Source of the DNA: Corynebacterium phocae
Lineage (GTDB): Bacteria; Actinomycetota; Actinomycetes; Mycobacteriales; Mycobacteriaceae
Length of the DNA stretch: 64,000 bases
Direction: 5' to 3'
Assembly (NCBI RefSeq): GCF_008693075.1
Contig: NZ_VXKJ01000037.1
Coordinates: forward strand, 286,207 to 350,206
Translations under genes and position numbers: made by a program
Notes under the pieces: model-generated
Told to the model about the DNA's origin: nothing
Database searches by the model: none
The model's input: only the letters and a program-made list of their open reading frames with translations
Shown here: one piece after another, positions 26,134-35,047 of the stretch
Numbering within the stretch: position 1 is the stretch's first letter
Layout of the letters: each line of letters opens with the position of its first letter

Positions 26134-27657
26134 GTGGCTAACCCAACACCTATGTCTACTCCTGCCCGTGTCCTATCCATTGCTGGCTCAGACCCGTCCG
26201 GCGGTGCCGGAATCCAGGCAGACCTGAAATCTATCTTTGCCGCCGGCGGCTACGGCATGACTGCAATTACCGCCTTGACGGCACAAAACACGCAAGGCGT
26301 CCTGGGCGTTCATACCCCACCGGCGCAGTTCCTCACCGCGCAATTAGACGCCATTGCAGCGGACGTGGAAATAGACGCGGTCAAGATAGGAATGCTGGGC
26401 AGCGCGGAGGTGGTGGCCGCAGTCTCCCGCTTCCTCAATGGCGTCACCGCGCCTGTGGTCCTTGACCCCGTCATGGTGGCCACCAGTGGGGACCGGCTAC
26501 TGGACGCCGAAGCCGAGGACGCCGTCCGGGATTTGTGTACCAAGGCCACAGTAATCACCCCCAATCTGAAAGAGCTAGCCGTGCTCACCGGCACGCCAGA
26601 GGCCACCGACTTGGGCGAAGCGATAGACGTTGCGCGCGCGTGGGCGGCCAAGGCCGGCACCGCCGTGGTAGTCAAGGGCGGGCACTTGAACTCAGAAATT
26701 GCGGACAACGCCTGGGTGGACCCTGATGGCACCGTCATACGCGTGGGCTGCCCGCGGGTGAATACCTCCAACACGCACGGCACTGGGTGCTCTTTGTCTT
26801 CCGCCCTAGCAACCCGCCTGGGTGCAGGGGACCCGCCCCAGCAGGCGTTGGAATGGTCCACCGCGTTTATCCGGGAGGCCATTGCAGCCGGCAGCCAACT
26901 CCAGGTGGGCAAAGGCAACGGGCCCATCGATCACTCCGCTCGTCTTCGCCGCCTGGCCAAGGCTGCTAATACCGCGCCACTGGCCCGCCCAAAGGTTGCC
27001 TGCCCGGAGCCCACGGTGAAACCAGCCGGACCGCACACCCAAAAGCTATGGGAGCTATCTGCGCTGGAATGGCGGGACATTGTGGAGCTTGACTTCATCA
27101 AAGACCTGGGCTCCGGGCAGCTCGACCGGGAAGCCTTTTTGTTCTACCTAGACCAAGACGCCAAATACCTGGGTCAATACTCTAAGGCCCTTGGCCGGTT
27201 AGCCATCATGGCACCAACTGCGGAAGAACACCTGGAGTGGGCCCAGGACGCGGTGGCGTGCGTGGAAGAAGAAGCCGCCATGCACCGCTCCTGGCTGCAC
27301 GACCAGCCGGAACAGCCAGCTTCCCCGGTAACGGCCGCGTATACCGACTTTCTCATTGCCGCCACGCACACGGACGACTACGCCGTGGGAGTGGCCGCCG
27401 TGTTGCCGTGTTTCTGGCTCTACGCGGAGGTTGCCACCCATCTTAGCCAGCACAACCACGCAGAGCATGTTTACGGCGAGTGGCTAGCCATGTACTCAGA
27501 TCCAGTCTTTTGCGCCTCCGCCAGCCGCGCCGTAGCGCGCATGGAAAAAGCCATGGAGGCAGCCGACTCCGCCACCCGCGCCCGCGCGACCGCAGCCTAC
27601 TTGGCCGCGTCCAGGCACGAGGTCCACTTCTTTGACCAGGCCCACCGGCGCCAATAG
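26134..27657 (+). CDS. thiD: ThiD-TenA fusion: HMP(-P) kinase with thiaminase II domain
   Basis: The 507-aa protein has an N-terminal ThiD kinase (about 1-270; SIAGSDPSGGAGIQADLK, and GTGCSLSSALA near 215) that phosphorylates hydroxymethylpyrimidine. A TenA domain (about 300-505) follows; it salvages pyrimidine from damaged thiamine. The TenA catalytic Cys is retained in LPCFWLYAEV, and the EAAMHRSWL and DFLIAA segments fit. Start is GTG 26134, inside reach of the TPP riboswitch. The gene stands alone, with no other thi genes in the window. C. glutamicum has a comparable fusion. Confidence 0.92.
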   Translation: MANPTPMSTPARVLSIAGSDPSGGAGIQADLKSIFAAGGYGMTAITALTAQNTQGVLGVHTPPAQFLTAQLDAIAADVEIDAVKIGMLGSAEVVAAVSRFLNGVTAPVVLDPVMVATSGDRLLDAEAEDAVRDLCTKATVITPNLKELAVLTGTPEATDLGEAIDVARAWAAKAGTAVVVKGGHLNSEIADNAWVDPDGTVIRVGCPRVNTSNTHGTGCSLSSALATRLGAGDPPQQALEWSTAFIREAIAAGSQLQVGKGNGPIDHSARLRRLAKAANTAPLARPKVACPEPTVKPAGPHTQKLWELSALEWRDIVELDFIKDLGSGQLDREAFLFYLDQDAKYLGQYSKALGRLAIMAPTAEEHLEWAQDAVACVEEEAAMHRSWLHDQPEQPASPVTAAYTDFLIAATHTDDYAVGVAAVLPCFWLYAEVATHLSQHNHAEHVYGEWLAMYSDPVFCASASRAVARMEKAMEAADSATRARATAAYLAASRHEVHFFDQAHRRQ

Positions 27658-27689
27658 TGGGTGCACCAGTAGTAGGCAAGGAACGCACT

Positions 27690-27706
27690 TCCAAGCCCCG
27701 CTTGGA
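27690..27706. terminator. Hairpin between convergent thiD and methyltransferase genes
   Basis: TCCAAGC-CCC-GCTTGGA is a perfect 7-bp stem with a 3-base loop between two convergent genes. No T tract follows on either strand, so function as a terminator is uncertain. Confidence 0.3.
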
Positions 27707-27729
27707 CGGCACCCTTGGTGGAAAAGGAA

Positions 27730-28332
27730 TTAGGAAAGAAGGTCCGAACCCGGACGCGCCAACACTATGACCAGGAAGGTTGAGTTGGCGTTGAAGGGTT
27801 TAAGGTCCCACGACGAGTATTTAAAGTCAGTGCGGAACCCCACCTTTTCTGCCAGCGCCACCAAGTCCCCGAAGTCAAAACCACGGCCCGCGCCCAGGCC
27901 CACCACAAACCGTCCGCCGGGGCGCAACGCGGAGAAAATGTTGCGGAAGGCGGATTCCCGCCCGGATTCCGCTAAGAAACCTACAACGTTTCCGGCGGCC
28001 ACTGCCAGGTCAAAACCGGAGTCGTTAATCTCATCCTCGGAGAGATCCCCCACCATCCAGCTGCCTTCTGGGAAGTCACGTTCCGCATGTTCGATAAGGA
28101 TGGGGTCTACGTCTACGCCCACTACGGTATGCCCCCGGCGGACCAACTCCCCGCCTAAGCGCCCGGTGCCGCAACCGGCGTCAAGGATCTTGGATCCACG
28201 TTCCGCCATGGCATCTATCAGCCGGGCTTCACCATGGATGTCCTTGCCCTGGGCCTCAAGTAACTTCCACTTGCGTGCGAAGTTTTGTGAGTGGTTAGGG
28301 TTGGCGGCGGTTACTTCTTTCCACGTTGGCAT
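27730..28332 (-). CDS. Class I SAM-dependent methyltransferase
   Basis: The 200-aa protein has the SAM motif ILDAGCGTGRLGGEL (about residues 45-59), VVGVDVDP (motif II) and FDLAVAAGNVVGF (motif IV), so it is probably an active methyltransferase; the substrate is unknown. I start it at ATG 28332 (MPTWKEV). On its strand TATACT ends seven bases before that ATG, so the mRNA is probably leaderless. The promoter overlaps an inverted repeat (28339-28352). It is divergent from corA. Confidence 0.85.
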   Translation of the reverse strand: MPTWKEVTAANPNHSQNFARKWKLLEAQGKDIHGEARLIDAMAERGSKILDAGCGTGRLGGELVRRGHTVVGVDVDPILIEHAERDFPEGSWMVGDLSEDEINDSGFDLAVAAGNVVGFLAESGRESAFRNIFSALRPGGRFVVGLGAGRGFDFGDLVALAEKVGFRTDFKYSSWDLKPFNANSTFLVIVLARPGSDLLS

Positions 28333-28338
28333 AGTTTT

Positions 28339-28352
28339 GAGTATATCTACTC
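28339..28352 (-). promoter_or_regulatory. Leaderless promoter with inverted repeat for methyltransferase
   Basis: GAGTA-TATC-TACTC is a symmetric 14-mer overlapping the minus-strand TATACT -10 hexamer (28345-28340). A regulator bound here would block RNA polymerase. Confidence 0.45.
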
Positions 28353-28443
28353 TTGGCGCGCTAGGATTAACGCGCGCCCGCCGCGCCAAGAATCGGTTTT
28401 GACGTGACCGGAAAAACACCGTGACCACTTTAAGGAGCCTCCC

Positions 28444-29517
28444 GTGGCAGTAGTCCCCTCCCCCTTTAAACCCCGCAAGCCAAAGGACAATGGCCAGCAC
28501 CGGGGCAAAGAACAGCTACCGGTAGAACGCGCGATCGAGCATTGCCGGGTCATCGTGGACGGTAAGGCTTTGCCAGAGGACTTCTCGCCTGCCGCCGCCC
28601 AGGATTACGTGGAGGAGCTTGGCAGGGGCTTTGTGTGGGTAGGAATGCGCGAGCCGGATAGCCACCAGATGACGGATTTGGCCGCCGAGTTTGGGATCCA
28701 CGAACTCATTGTTGAAGATGCCGTGGTAGCGCATCAACGCCCTAAACTTGAACGCTACGACGACCAGCTGTTTATTGTGGCACGGTCCATAAACTACCGC
28801 GACCACGATGAGGTAGACGATAAGCGCCAAATCATTTCCACCGGTGAGGTACAGATGATTATGGGACACGGTTTCATCATCACCATTAGGCACGCGGCCA
28901 AATTGCCGGACCTTGCTCAGGTGGCCGCTGGTGACACCCAGATGTTTGCGCTGGGCCCCGCTGCGGCGGCATGGAAAGTCCTAGATATCCTGGTTGACCG
29001 CTACGCAGAGATCAGCGAGCTGCTGGCGGTGGAGGTAGACGAGTTGGAGGAAATGGTCTTCACCCCAGGATCTACCTTTGAGATTGACAGGATTTACATG
29101 TTCAAAAGAGAGATCCTGGAAATGCGCCATGCCGTAGCACCGCTGTCAGCCGCACTTAAAGCCATGATTGCCAATCACAAGGACATGATTCCCAAGAAGA
29201 TCAGGTCCTACCTCCGCGACGTCCATGACCATGAGCTGTTGGTTAAAGACCAGGTATCTTCCTTCGATGAACGCCTCAGCGCTCTGATCGATGCCTCCGT
29301 GGCCAAGGTCACCATGCAGCAAAACGCTGATATGCGCACGATTTCCGCCGTGGTAGGCATGTGGGCCGCACCTACCCTGGTCGCTGGGATTTACGGCATG
29401 AACTTTGATGTCATGCCGGAGCTGCACTGGGCCTTTGGCTACCCCATGTCTATTCTGCTCATGGTGCTGGTCGTGGCCGCGTTGTTCCTGTGGTTTAAGA
29501 AGAACAAGTGGATTTAG
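28444..29517 (+). CDS. corA: CorA-type Mg2+/Co2+ channel
   Basis: CorA (357 aa) is a pentameric divalent-cation channel. A large cytoplasmic domain precedes two C-terminal membrane helices; the pore signature YGMNFDVMPE lies at about residues 318-327, and the protein ends in the basic WFKKNKWI. The acidic stretch VEVDELEEMVF belongs to the stalk helix. GTG 28444 follows AAGGAG. It is expressed alone. Confidence 0.93.
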   Translation: MAVVPSPFKPRKPKDNGQHRGKEQLPVERAIEHCRVIVDGKALPEDFSPAAAQDYVEELGRGFVWVGMREPDSHQMTDLAAEFGIHELIVEDAVVAHQRPKLERYDDQLFIVARSINYRDHDEVDDKRQIISTGEVQMIMGHGFIITIRHAAKLPDLAQVAAGDTQMFALGPAAAAWKVLDILVDRYAEISELLAVEVDELEEMVFTPGSTFEIDRIYMFKREILEMRHAVAPLSAALKAMIANHKDMIPKKIRSYLRDVHDHELLVKDQVSSFDERLSALIDASVAKVTMQQNADMRTISAVVGMWAAPTLVAGIYGMNFDVMPELHWAFGYPMSILLMVLVVAALFLWFKKNKWI

Positions 29518-29547
29518 CCCGGCAAACCTAGGTTGAATAAACCTGGT

Positions 29548-29553
29548 TAAGAT
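29548..29553 (+). promoter_or_regulatory. -10 element, probable leaderless start for the saccharopine-dehydrogenase-like gene
   Basis: TAAGAT ends six bases before the ATG at 29560 and no ribosome-binding site is present, so the transcript probably begins at the start codon. Confidence 0.5.
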
Positions 29554-29559
29554 GGCCGT

Positions 29560-30711
29560 ATGATCACTATCTTTGGAGCAACCGGCTTGGTGGGGCAGCT
29601 CACCGCAAAATATTTGCACGACAAAGGGCACACTGACGTCCGGCTGGCGGGGCGCAACCTGGAAAAATTAGAAGCATTACGCCAACAAGTCAACCCCGCG
29701 TGGGAGCTGAAGGTGGCTGACGCACATGACAAAACCAGCTTAGAAGAGATGCTCGGTGGCACGGACGTGGTTATCGCCGTGGCCGGCCCCTACCAGCTCT
29801 ATGGCACCACCCTGGTGGATCTGTGCGCGCAGCGCGGCGTTGACTACGTTGATTTAACGGGCGAGGTCCCCTTTATCCGCCGGTCCATAGACACCAACCT
29901 GGCGGCCACCCGGGACAGCGGTGCCAGGATTGTGCACTCGTGCGGCTTTGACTCCGTGCCCTCCGACATGGGGATGTTCAACCTTCACCGGGCGGCCGGC
30001 AAGCCCTTCTCCCAGGTGGACATGGTGGTTGAGGATCTGGTGGGCGGGATTTCCGCCGGCACCTTGGAATCCGCGCGCCAGCTGTCGGTGGCAGCAGAAA
30101 GGGACCGCGCTATTGCCAAGCTGTTGGGAAACCGCTATTCGCTTAATCCCAACCCGCAGGCACCGGAGACAAAAACTGAGTACCAGCCAGACTTCCTGCT
30201 CGAAGAAATTCCCGGTATTGGCTGGGTAGGCCCGTTTTTCATGGCGGCGTTTAACACCCGCGTGGTCCGGCGGTCCAATGCCCTGCTGGACAATGTGTGG
30301 GGCGAGCAACTGCGTTATCGCGAAGGCTGGGCTACCGGCCCCGGGCTCAAGGGGCGGCTGGCCGCTGTCAAACTAGGGCTCATGGCCAAAGCAATGTTCC
30401 AGGGCACACGTAACAAGTACACCCGCCCCCTTGTGCAACGTTTCATCCCTGCCCCGGGGATTGACAACGCGCGCTTTAAGATCTGCCACTATGGGCGCAC
30501 GGTTGACGGTGAAACTTGGTGCTCCACCGTGTCCGGTCAGGGGGATCCAGGCTACGAACTAACTGCTGTCATGCTGGCTGAAGCTGCGGAAACGCTAGTG
30601 AAAAATCCAGGTGAAGGTGGAGTGTGGACGCCCGCGACTGCGCTGGGCGAACCCTATCTGGAACTTCTAAAAGCAGCGGGGCTCAATTTCAGCGCCGCGC
30701 GTGTTGACTAG
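29560..30711 (+). CDS. Saccharopine dehydrogenase-like / trans-acting enoyl reductase-like protein
   Basis: This 383-aa protein has an N-terminal Rossmann motif (ITIFGATGLVGQLTAKYL), the AGPYQLYG segment and the conserved DLTGE and HSCGFDSVPSDMG stretches. These define the membrane-associated saccharopine-dehydrogenase-like family that includes Rv2449c and mycobacterial trans-acting enoyl reductases. True lysine metabolism is unlikely; a role in modifying lipids is suggested by relatives only. The stop overlaps the convergent thioesterase gene by four bases. Confidence 0.85.
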   Translation: MITIFGATGLVGQLTAKYLHDKGHTDVRLAGRNLEKLEALRQQVNPAWELKVADAHDKTSLEEMLGGTDVVIAVAGPYQLYGTTLVDLCAQRGVDYVDLTGEVPFIRRSIDTNLAATRDSGARIVHSCGFDSVPSDMGMFNLHRAAGKPFSQVDMVVEDLVGGISAGTLESARQLSVAAERDRAIAKLLGNRYSLNPNPQAPETKTEYQPDFLLEEIPGIGWVGPFFMAAFNTRVVRRSNALLDNVWGEQLRYREGWATGPGLKGRLAAVKLGLMAKAMFQGTRNKYTRPLVQRFIPAPGIDNARFKICHYGRTVDGETWCSTVSGQGDPGYELTAVMLAEAAETLVKNPGEGGVWTPATALGEPYLELLKAAGLNFSAARVD

Positions 30712-31169
30712 CCCACCATCGTGCGCAGGGTGGTCTTGGCCTTGAGCTCTCCGTCCTGGCTCATGGTCACCTCCCACACCTGAGTGCGGCGGCCAAGCTG
30801 GATTGGCCGGGCAACGGCTTCCACAGCGCCGGTGGATACCGCGCTGATGAAGTTGGTGTTGTTGTTAATTCCCATGACCGGTCCGCCCGCTGCCACGACC
30901 CCGGCTAATGAGGCCACGGACTCTGCCAGGGAGCAGTACACGCCGCCGTTGGCCACGCCCCAGGGCTGGTGGTGCTGCGGCCCCACCTGGATGACCGCGC
31001 GGGCCTCACCGGCGCTGAGATGGGTGTAGCGAATCCCCACGGTGGCGTCAAATCCGCCCGTGGTCGACAGCTCGTTGAGCTTAGCTAACTCCGCCTGGTT
31101 AAGCGGGCGGGAGGCAGCAACGGTGATTAGCGTCTGCAGCAGTTTTTGGCGTTCGTTGGCTTGTTTCAT
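30708..31169 (-). CDS. PaaI-type hotdog-fold thioesterase
   Basis: The 153-aa protein has the hotdog-fold signature PWGVANGGVYCSLAESVASLAG (about 70-91), with Asn-Gly-Gly and the downstream acidic residue typical of PaaI/YdiI acyl-CoA thioesterases. AGGAAG precedes ATG 31169. It faces gnd across a 54-bp divergent gap. The acyl-CoA substrate is unknown. Confidence 0.87.
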   Translation of the reverse strand: MKQANERQKLLQTLITVAASRPLNQAELAKLNELSTTGGFDATVGIRYTHLSAGEARAVIQVGPQHHQPWGVANGGVYCSLAESVASLAGVVAAGGPVMGINNNTNFISAVSTGAVEAVARPIQLGRRTQVWEVTMSQDGELKAKTTLRTMVG

Positions 31170-31210
31170 GTCTTCCTACCTTAGCTAACCATTAGCTACC
31201 CGGGACTATG

Positions 31211-31216
31211 TAGGAT
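31211..31216 (+). promoter_or_regulatory. -10 element, probable leaderless gnd transcript
   Basis: TAGGAT ends seven bases before the gnd ATG (31224) and no Shine-Dalgarno is visible, so the mRNA probably starts at the initiation codon. Confidence 0.55.
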
Positions 31217-31223
31217 AGTAGAC

Positions 31224-32684
31224 ATGACTGAACACAAAGATCTTGCTTCCATTGGTGTCGTGGGCCTAGCCGTAATGGGCTCCAACTTGGCGCGTAACTT
31301 CGCCCGCAATGGACAAACGGTGGCCGTATACAACCGCAGCCCAGAAAAGACCCGCGCCCTTGTTGAGGAATTTTGCTCTGAGGGCAACTTCATCCCCTCG
31401 GAAAGCGTTGAAGACTTCGTGGCTTCGCTTGAGCGTCCGCGCAAGGCCATCATCATGGTTCAGGCCGGCACCGCCACCGACGCCGTCATTGACCAGCTGT
31501 GCGACGCTATGGATGACGGAGACATCATCATTGATGGCGGAAATGCGCTCTACACGGACACCATCCGCCGGGAGCGCGAAGTCGCCGCCCGCGGCAAGCA
31601 CTTTGTGGGTGCCGGTATTTCCGGTGGAGAGGAAGGCGCTCTCAACGGCCCTTCCATCATGCCAGGCGGCCCCGCAGAGTCCTGGGAAACCCTGGGGCCT
31701 ATCTTGGAGTCCGTTGCCGCCGTGGTAGACGGTACCCCCTGCGTGACCCACATCGGACCCAACGGTGCAGGCCACTTTGTCAAGATGGTCCACAACGGTA
31801 TCGAATACGCAGACATGCAGGTCATCGGTGAGGCCTACCAGCTGCTGCGCTACGGCGCGGGCATGACCCCCAAAGAAATCTCTGAGGTATTCACGGAGTG
31901 GAACTCCGGGGACTTAGACTCCTACCTCATTGACATCACCGCTGAGGTGCTCGCCTTGGAGGATGCGGAATCCGGCAAACCCCTCATCGATCTCATTGTG
32001 GATGAGGCAGGCCAGAAGGGCACCGGCCGCTGGACCGCTATCGAGGGCCTTCAGCTGGGAGTTCCCATCACCGCCATCGCAGAGTCCGTGTTCGCCCGCG
32101 TGCTTTCTTCGGCCACCGCTCAGCGGCAGGCTGCCCAGGAAGAACAGCTACCTTCCGGTGAGGTGGCCGCAGGCATCAGCCAACTGGGAATTGATAAGAA
32201 GGCTTTTGTTGAGGACGTTCGACGTGCGTTGTACGCCGCCAAGCTCATCGCTTACTCCCAGGGCTTTGATGAAATCAAGGCTGGGTCCGATGAGCACAAT
32301 TGGGACGTTGACCCACGTGATCTTGCCACCATCTGGCGCGGCGGCTGCATTATCCGCGCCAAGTTCCTCAACCGTATCCGCGACGCCTATGACACCAACC
32401 CGGCGCTGCCGGCCCTGATTCTGGACCCTTACTTCAAAAATGAGCTCGCCGAGCTCATTGACCCCTGGCGCCGGGTGATTGTCAGCGCCACGCAGCTGGG
32501 TCTACCCGTACCGGTATTCGCCTCCGCTTTGGCCTACTACGACGGCCTTCGTGCAGAGCGTCTGCCGGCCGCACTCATCCAGGGCCAACGTGATTACTTC
32601 GGTGCTCACACCTTCAAACGCGTTGACAAGCCGGGCACTTTCCACGTGGAATGGAGCGGCGCGCGCACCATCAGCTCGCTATGA
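31224..32684 (+). CDS. gnd: 6-phosphogluconate dehydrogenase, decarboxylating
   Basis: Gnd (486 aa) oxidises and decarboxylates 6-phosphogluconate to ribulose 5-phosphate, making NADPH in the pentose phosphate pathway. The NADP-binding motif (VVGLAVMGSNLARN, residues 9-22), the GISGGEEGAL substrate loop and the catalytic stretch GPNGAGHFVKMVHNGIEY are intact. The length fits the long dimeric form. A DEAD-box helicase gene follows after 41 bp. Confidence 0.97.
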   Translation: MTEHKDLASIGVVGLAVMGSNLARNFARNGQTVAVYNRSPEKTRALVEEFCSEGNFIPSESVEDFVASLERPRKAIIMVQAGTATDAVIDQLCDAMDDGDIIIDGGNALYTDTIRREREVAARGKHFVGAGISGGEEGALNGPSIMPGGPAESWETLGPILESVAAVVDGTPCVTHIGPNGAGHFVKMVHNGIEYADMQVIGEAYQLLRYGAGMTPKEISEVFTEWNSGDLDSYLIDITAEVLALEDAESGKPLIDLIVDEAGQKGTGRWTAIEGLQLGVPITAIAESVFARVLSSATAQRQAAQEEQLPSGEVAAGISQLGIDKKAFVEDVRRALYAAKLIAYSQGFDEIKAGSDEHNWDVDPRDLATIWRGGCIIRAKFLNRIRDAYDTNPALPALILDPYFKNELAELIDPWRRVIVSATQLGLPVPVFASALAYYDGLRAERLPAALIQGQRDYFGAHTFKRVDKPGTFHVEWSGARTISSL

Positions 32685-32725
32685 TTTAGTGAAATGGCCC
32701 AGCGTGGCACTAAGCTAGTTCAACA

Positions 32726-34165
32726 ATGACTACTTTTGCCACACTGGGCTTGCCCCACGAGATTGTTTCCATCCTGCGCAAGCAAGGAATTGAAAAGCCG
32801 TTTCCCATTCAGGAGGCGGCTATTCCTGACGCGCTAGCCGGAAAGGACGTGCTAGGCCGCGGCCCCACCGGTTCAGGAAAGACCTTTACCTTTGGTCTCC
32901 CCATGATTACGCGCCTGGCGGCTTCCGGTTCCTCCAAACCAGGACACCCCCGCGGCTTGGTCCTAGCTCCCACGCGTGAGCTAGCCGCCCAGATCCAGGA
33001 CCGCCTGGATGAGCCCGCCAACGTCATGGGCCTGCGCACCATGGTGGTGGTAGGCGGCGTCAATATCAACAACAACATCCGCCAGCTAGCTGCCCCCGTG
33101 GATATCTTGGTAGCCACCCCAGGCCGCGCGCAGGACCTCATTAACCAGCGCAAGCTAAACCTGGGCGATGTGCAGATTGCCACCCTGGATGAGGCAGACC
33201 AGATGGCAGACATGGGCTTTCTGCCGCAGGTCCGCAGGCTCCTAGCCCTGACCCCGCGAAACGGCCAGCGCCTGCTGTTTTCCGCCACACTTGACGGTGA
33301 GGTAAACAAGCTGGTCAAGGAGTTCATGCACTCCCCCGTCACCCACTCCACCGCGCCGGTAGAAGCGGCTGTGGACACCATGGAGCACTTCGTTGCCCAC
33401 GTGGGTGGCCGTGATGAGCGCAACGCCGTTGTTGAGGCCATTGCCGGCCGCGAAGGCCGCACCATCTTGTTTATGCGCACTAAGCACGGTGTTGACCGCC
33501 AGGCTAAGAAACTCCGCCGTCTAGGAATTAATGCTTATCCCCTGCACGGGGATAAGGGCCAGGGTGCGCGTACCCGCGCTATTGAAGGCTTCTCCAACGG
33601 GGATATACCCGTGCTGGTAGCAACGGATATTGCCGCCCGCGGTATAGATATCAACAACGTGTCCTTGGTTGTACACGTTGACCCCCCGGCTGAGCACAAG
33701 GCTTACTTGCACCGCGCCGGGCGCACCGCGCGTGGCGGCGCCAAGGGCTCAGTCATCACGCTGGTAATGGCGCAGCAACGCGATGAAGTAACCAAGCTCA
33801 TCGCCAAAGCCGGGGTAAAGGCTAAGACAATTACTGTCAAGGGTGATCCCTTGGCCAACCGCGAGTTCGTGAGTATAACTGGTGCTCGTGCGGTAAGCGG
33901 AGCTCCCCTGGCCCCTCCAGGTCAGATTGCCGCCGCTGAAAACGGTGCCAAGGGCAATGGCGGAAACGGTGGAGGCAGTAAACGCGGTAGCGGCAACCGC
34001 AACCGCAGCGGTAGAGGCGGTGGCAAGGGCAGCAGTAACGCCGGCGGCGGCAACCGAGGGACCCGGTCGCGTGGCCGTGGCGGACGCAGTAACGACTCCA
34101 GCCAGGAACGGTCGGGAGGTAACCGTCGCTCTTCTGGAAATTCCGGGAGGCGCAGCGCTAAGTGA
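32726..34165 (+). CDS. DEAD-box RNA helicase with glycine/arginine-rich tail
   Basis: The 479-aa ATP-dependent RNA helicase carries the Q motif (FATLGLPHEIVSILRKQG), motif I (GPTGSGKT), Ia (PTRELAAQ), DEAD (LDEADQMADMGF), SAT and motif VI (HRAGRTARGG). The C-terminal ~80 residues are Gly/Asn/Ser/Arg-rich, typical of RNA-binding tails. TAAGCT lies ten bases before ATG 32726. The stop overlaps the next gene (GTGA), which suggests joint translation. Confidence 0.94.
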   Translation: MTTFATLGLPHEIVSILRKQGIEKPFPIQEAAIPDALAGKDVLGRGPTGSGKTFTFGLPMITRLAASGSSKPGHPRGLVLAPTRELAAQIQDRLDEPANVMGLRTMVVVGGVNINNNIRQLAAPVDILVATPGRAQDLINQRKLNLGDVQIATLDEADQMADMGFLPQVRRLLALTPRNGQRLLFSATLDGEVNKLVKEFMHSPVTHSTAPVEAAVDTMEHFVAHVGGRDERNAVVEAIAGREGRTILFMRTKHGVDRQAKKLRRLGINAYPLHGDKGQGARTRAIEGFSNGDIPVLVATDIAARGIDINNVSLVVHVDPPAEHKAYLHRAGRTARGGAKGSVITLVMAQQRDEVTKLIAKAGVKAKTITVKGDPLANREFVSITGARAVSGAPLAPPGQIAAAENGAKGNGGNGGGSKRGSGNRNRSGRGGGKGSSNAGGGNRGTRSRGRGGRSNDSSQERSGGNRRSSGNSGRRSAK

Positions 34166-35007
34166 TTCTAGAACCTAGCCACTGGCAGGCCAGGATGGAT
34201 GATCACCAGGCCCGCGCTGACAACAGATTGGCTACTTTCAGACACCCCGGCCAGTACCACGCCGTCTATGACTTTTTGTTCGAGTATTATCCGGTCCGCC
34301 CCTCGCACCTGCGGCGTTGGCACCCGGGCGTAGGCGTAGCCCTAGCGGGCAAACCGCCGCACGCCCAATGGCGGTACTACAAAAACGATGACGGGTTAAC
34401 GGCCGTGGACACCCGCGCCTGGTGGGCCAAACGCGGTGAGTCCGCGCTGGTGATAAAGCGGCTGCTGGAAAGCACTGCCACCAATCCAGCTACCTTCGAC
34501 TGCTTTGGCCTTCATGAATGGGCCATGGTCTACAAGACCGACCGCCCCCGGCATAGCTTGCCGCTGCGCTTGGGGCCGGAGCGGACCAACGAGGTCGTTG
34601 AACGTTCCAAGCTCAAATGTACGCACTATGACGCTTACCGGTTTTTCACCGAACCTGCCCGCCCATTAAACATTCGCGTACTAGACCGTGGCGGGCAAAG
34701 CGACAATGACCAGGCCGGTTGCGTGCACGCCACCATGGATGTCTACAAGTGGGCGTGGAAGCTGGGCCCAATTGTTCCCGGTGAGCTATTTCTCGATGCG
34801 CTGGACGTGGCAATTGAGGCCCGGACTTTGGACATGGAGGCGTCACCTTACGACTGCCGTAGCCTGGGACTTGGCGTTGTGGCGGTAGAGACAGCGGAGG
34901 GCAAAGCCGAATACGTGGCGCGCCAGCGCCAGCTCGCGGACAAGGCCAGGCCGCTGCGCGAACGGCTTGTTGCCCTTATTAACAGCGCTCGACAGTCTAA
35001 ACTGTGA
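34162..35007 (+). CDS. Conserved actinobacterial protein, often annotated 3-methyladenine DNA glycosylase
   Basis: The 281-aa protein opens LEPSHWQARMDDHQARADN and contains FEYYPVRPSHLRRWHPG and QAGCVHATMDVYKWAWKL. This family is widely conserved in actinobacteria and is labelled 3-methyladenine glycosylase in databases, but I see no helix-hairpin-helix or catalytic motif supporting that. The GTG start at 34162 overlaps the helicase stop by four bases, so the product may work with it or simply share its mRNA. Confidence 0.7.
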   Translation: MILEPSHWQARMDDHQARADNRLATFRHPGQYHAVYDFLFEYYPVRPSHLRRWHPGVGVALAGKPPHAQWRYYKNDDGLTAVDTRAWWAKRGESALVIKRLLESTATNPATFDCFGLHEWAMVYKTDRPRHSLPLRLGPERTNEVVERSKLKCTHYDAYRFFTEPARPLNIRVLDRGGQSDNDQAGCVHATMDVYKWAWKLGPIVPGELFLDALDVAIEARTLDMEASPYDCRSLGLGVVAVETAEGKAEYVARQRQLADKARPLRERLVALINSARQSKL

Positions 35008-35047
35008 GCGTTGCAAGGTAAATAGATTTAACCAGGGAGTATCTTTC

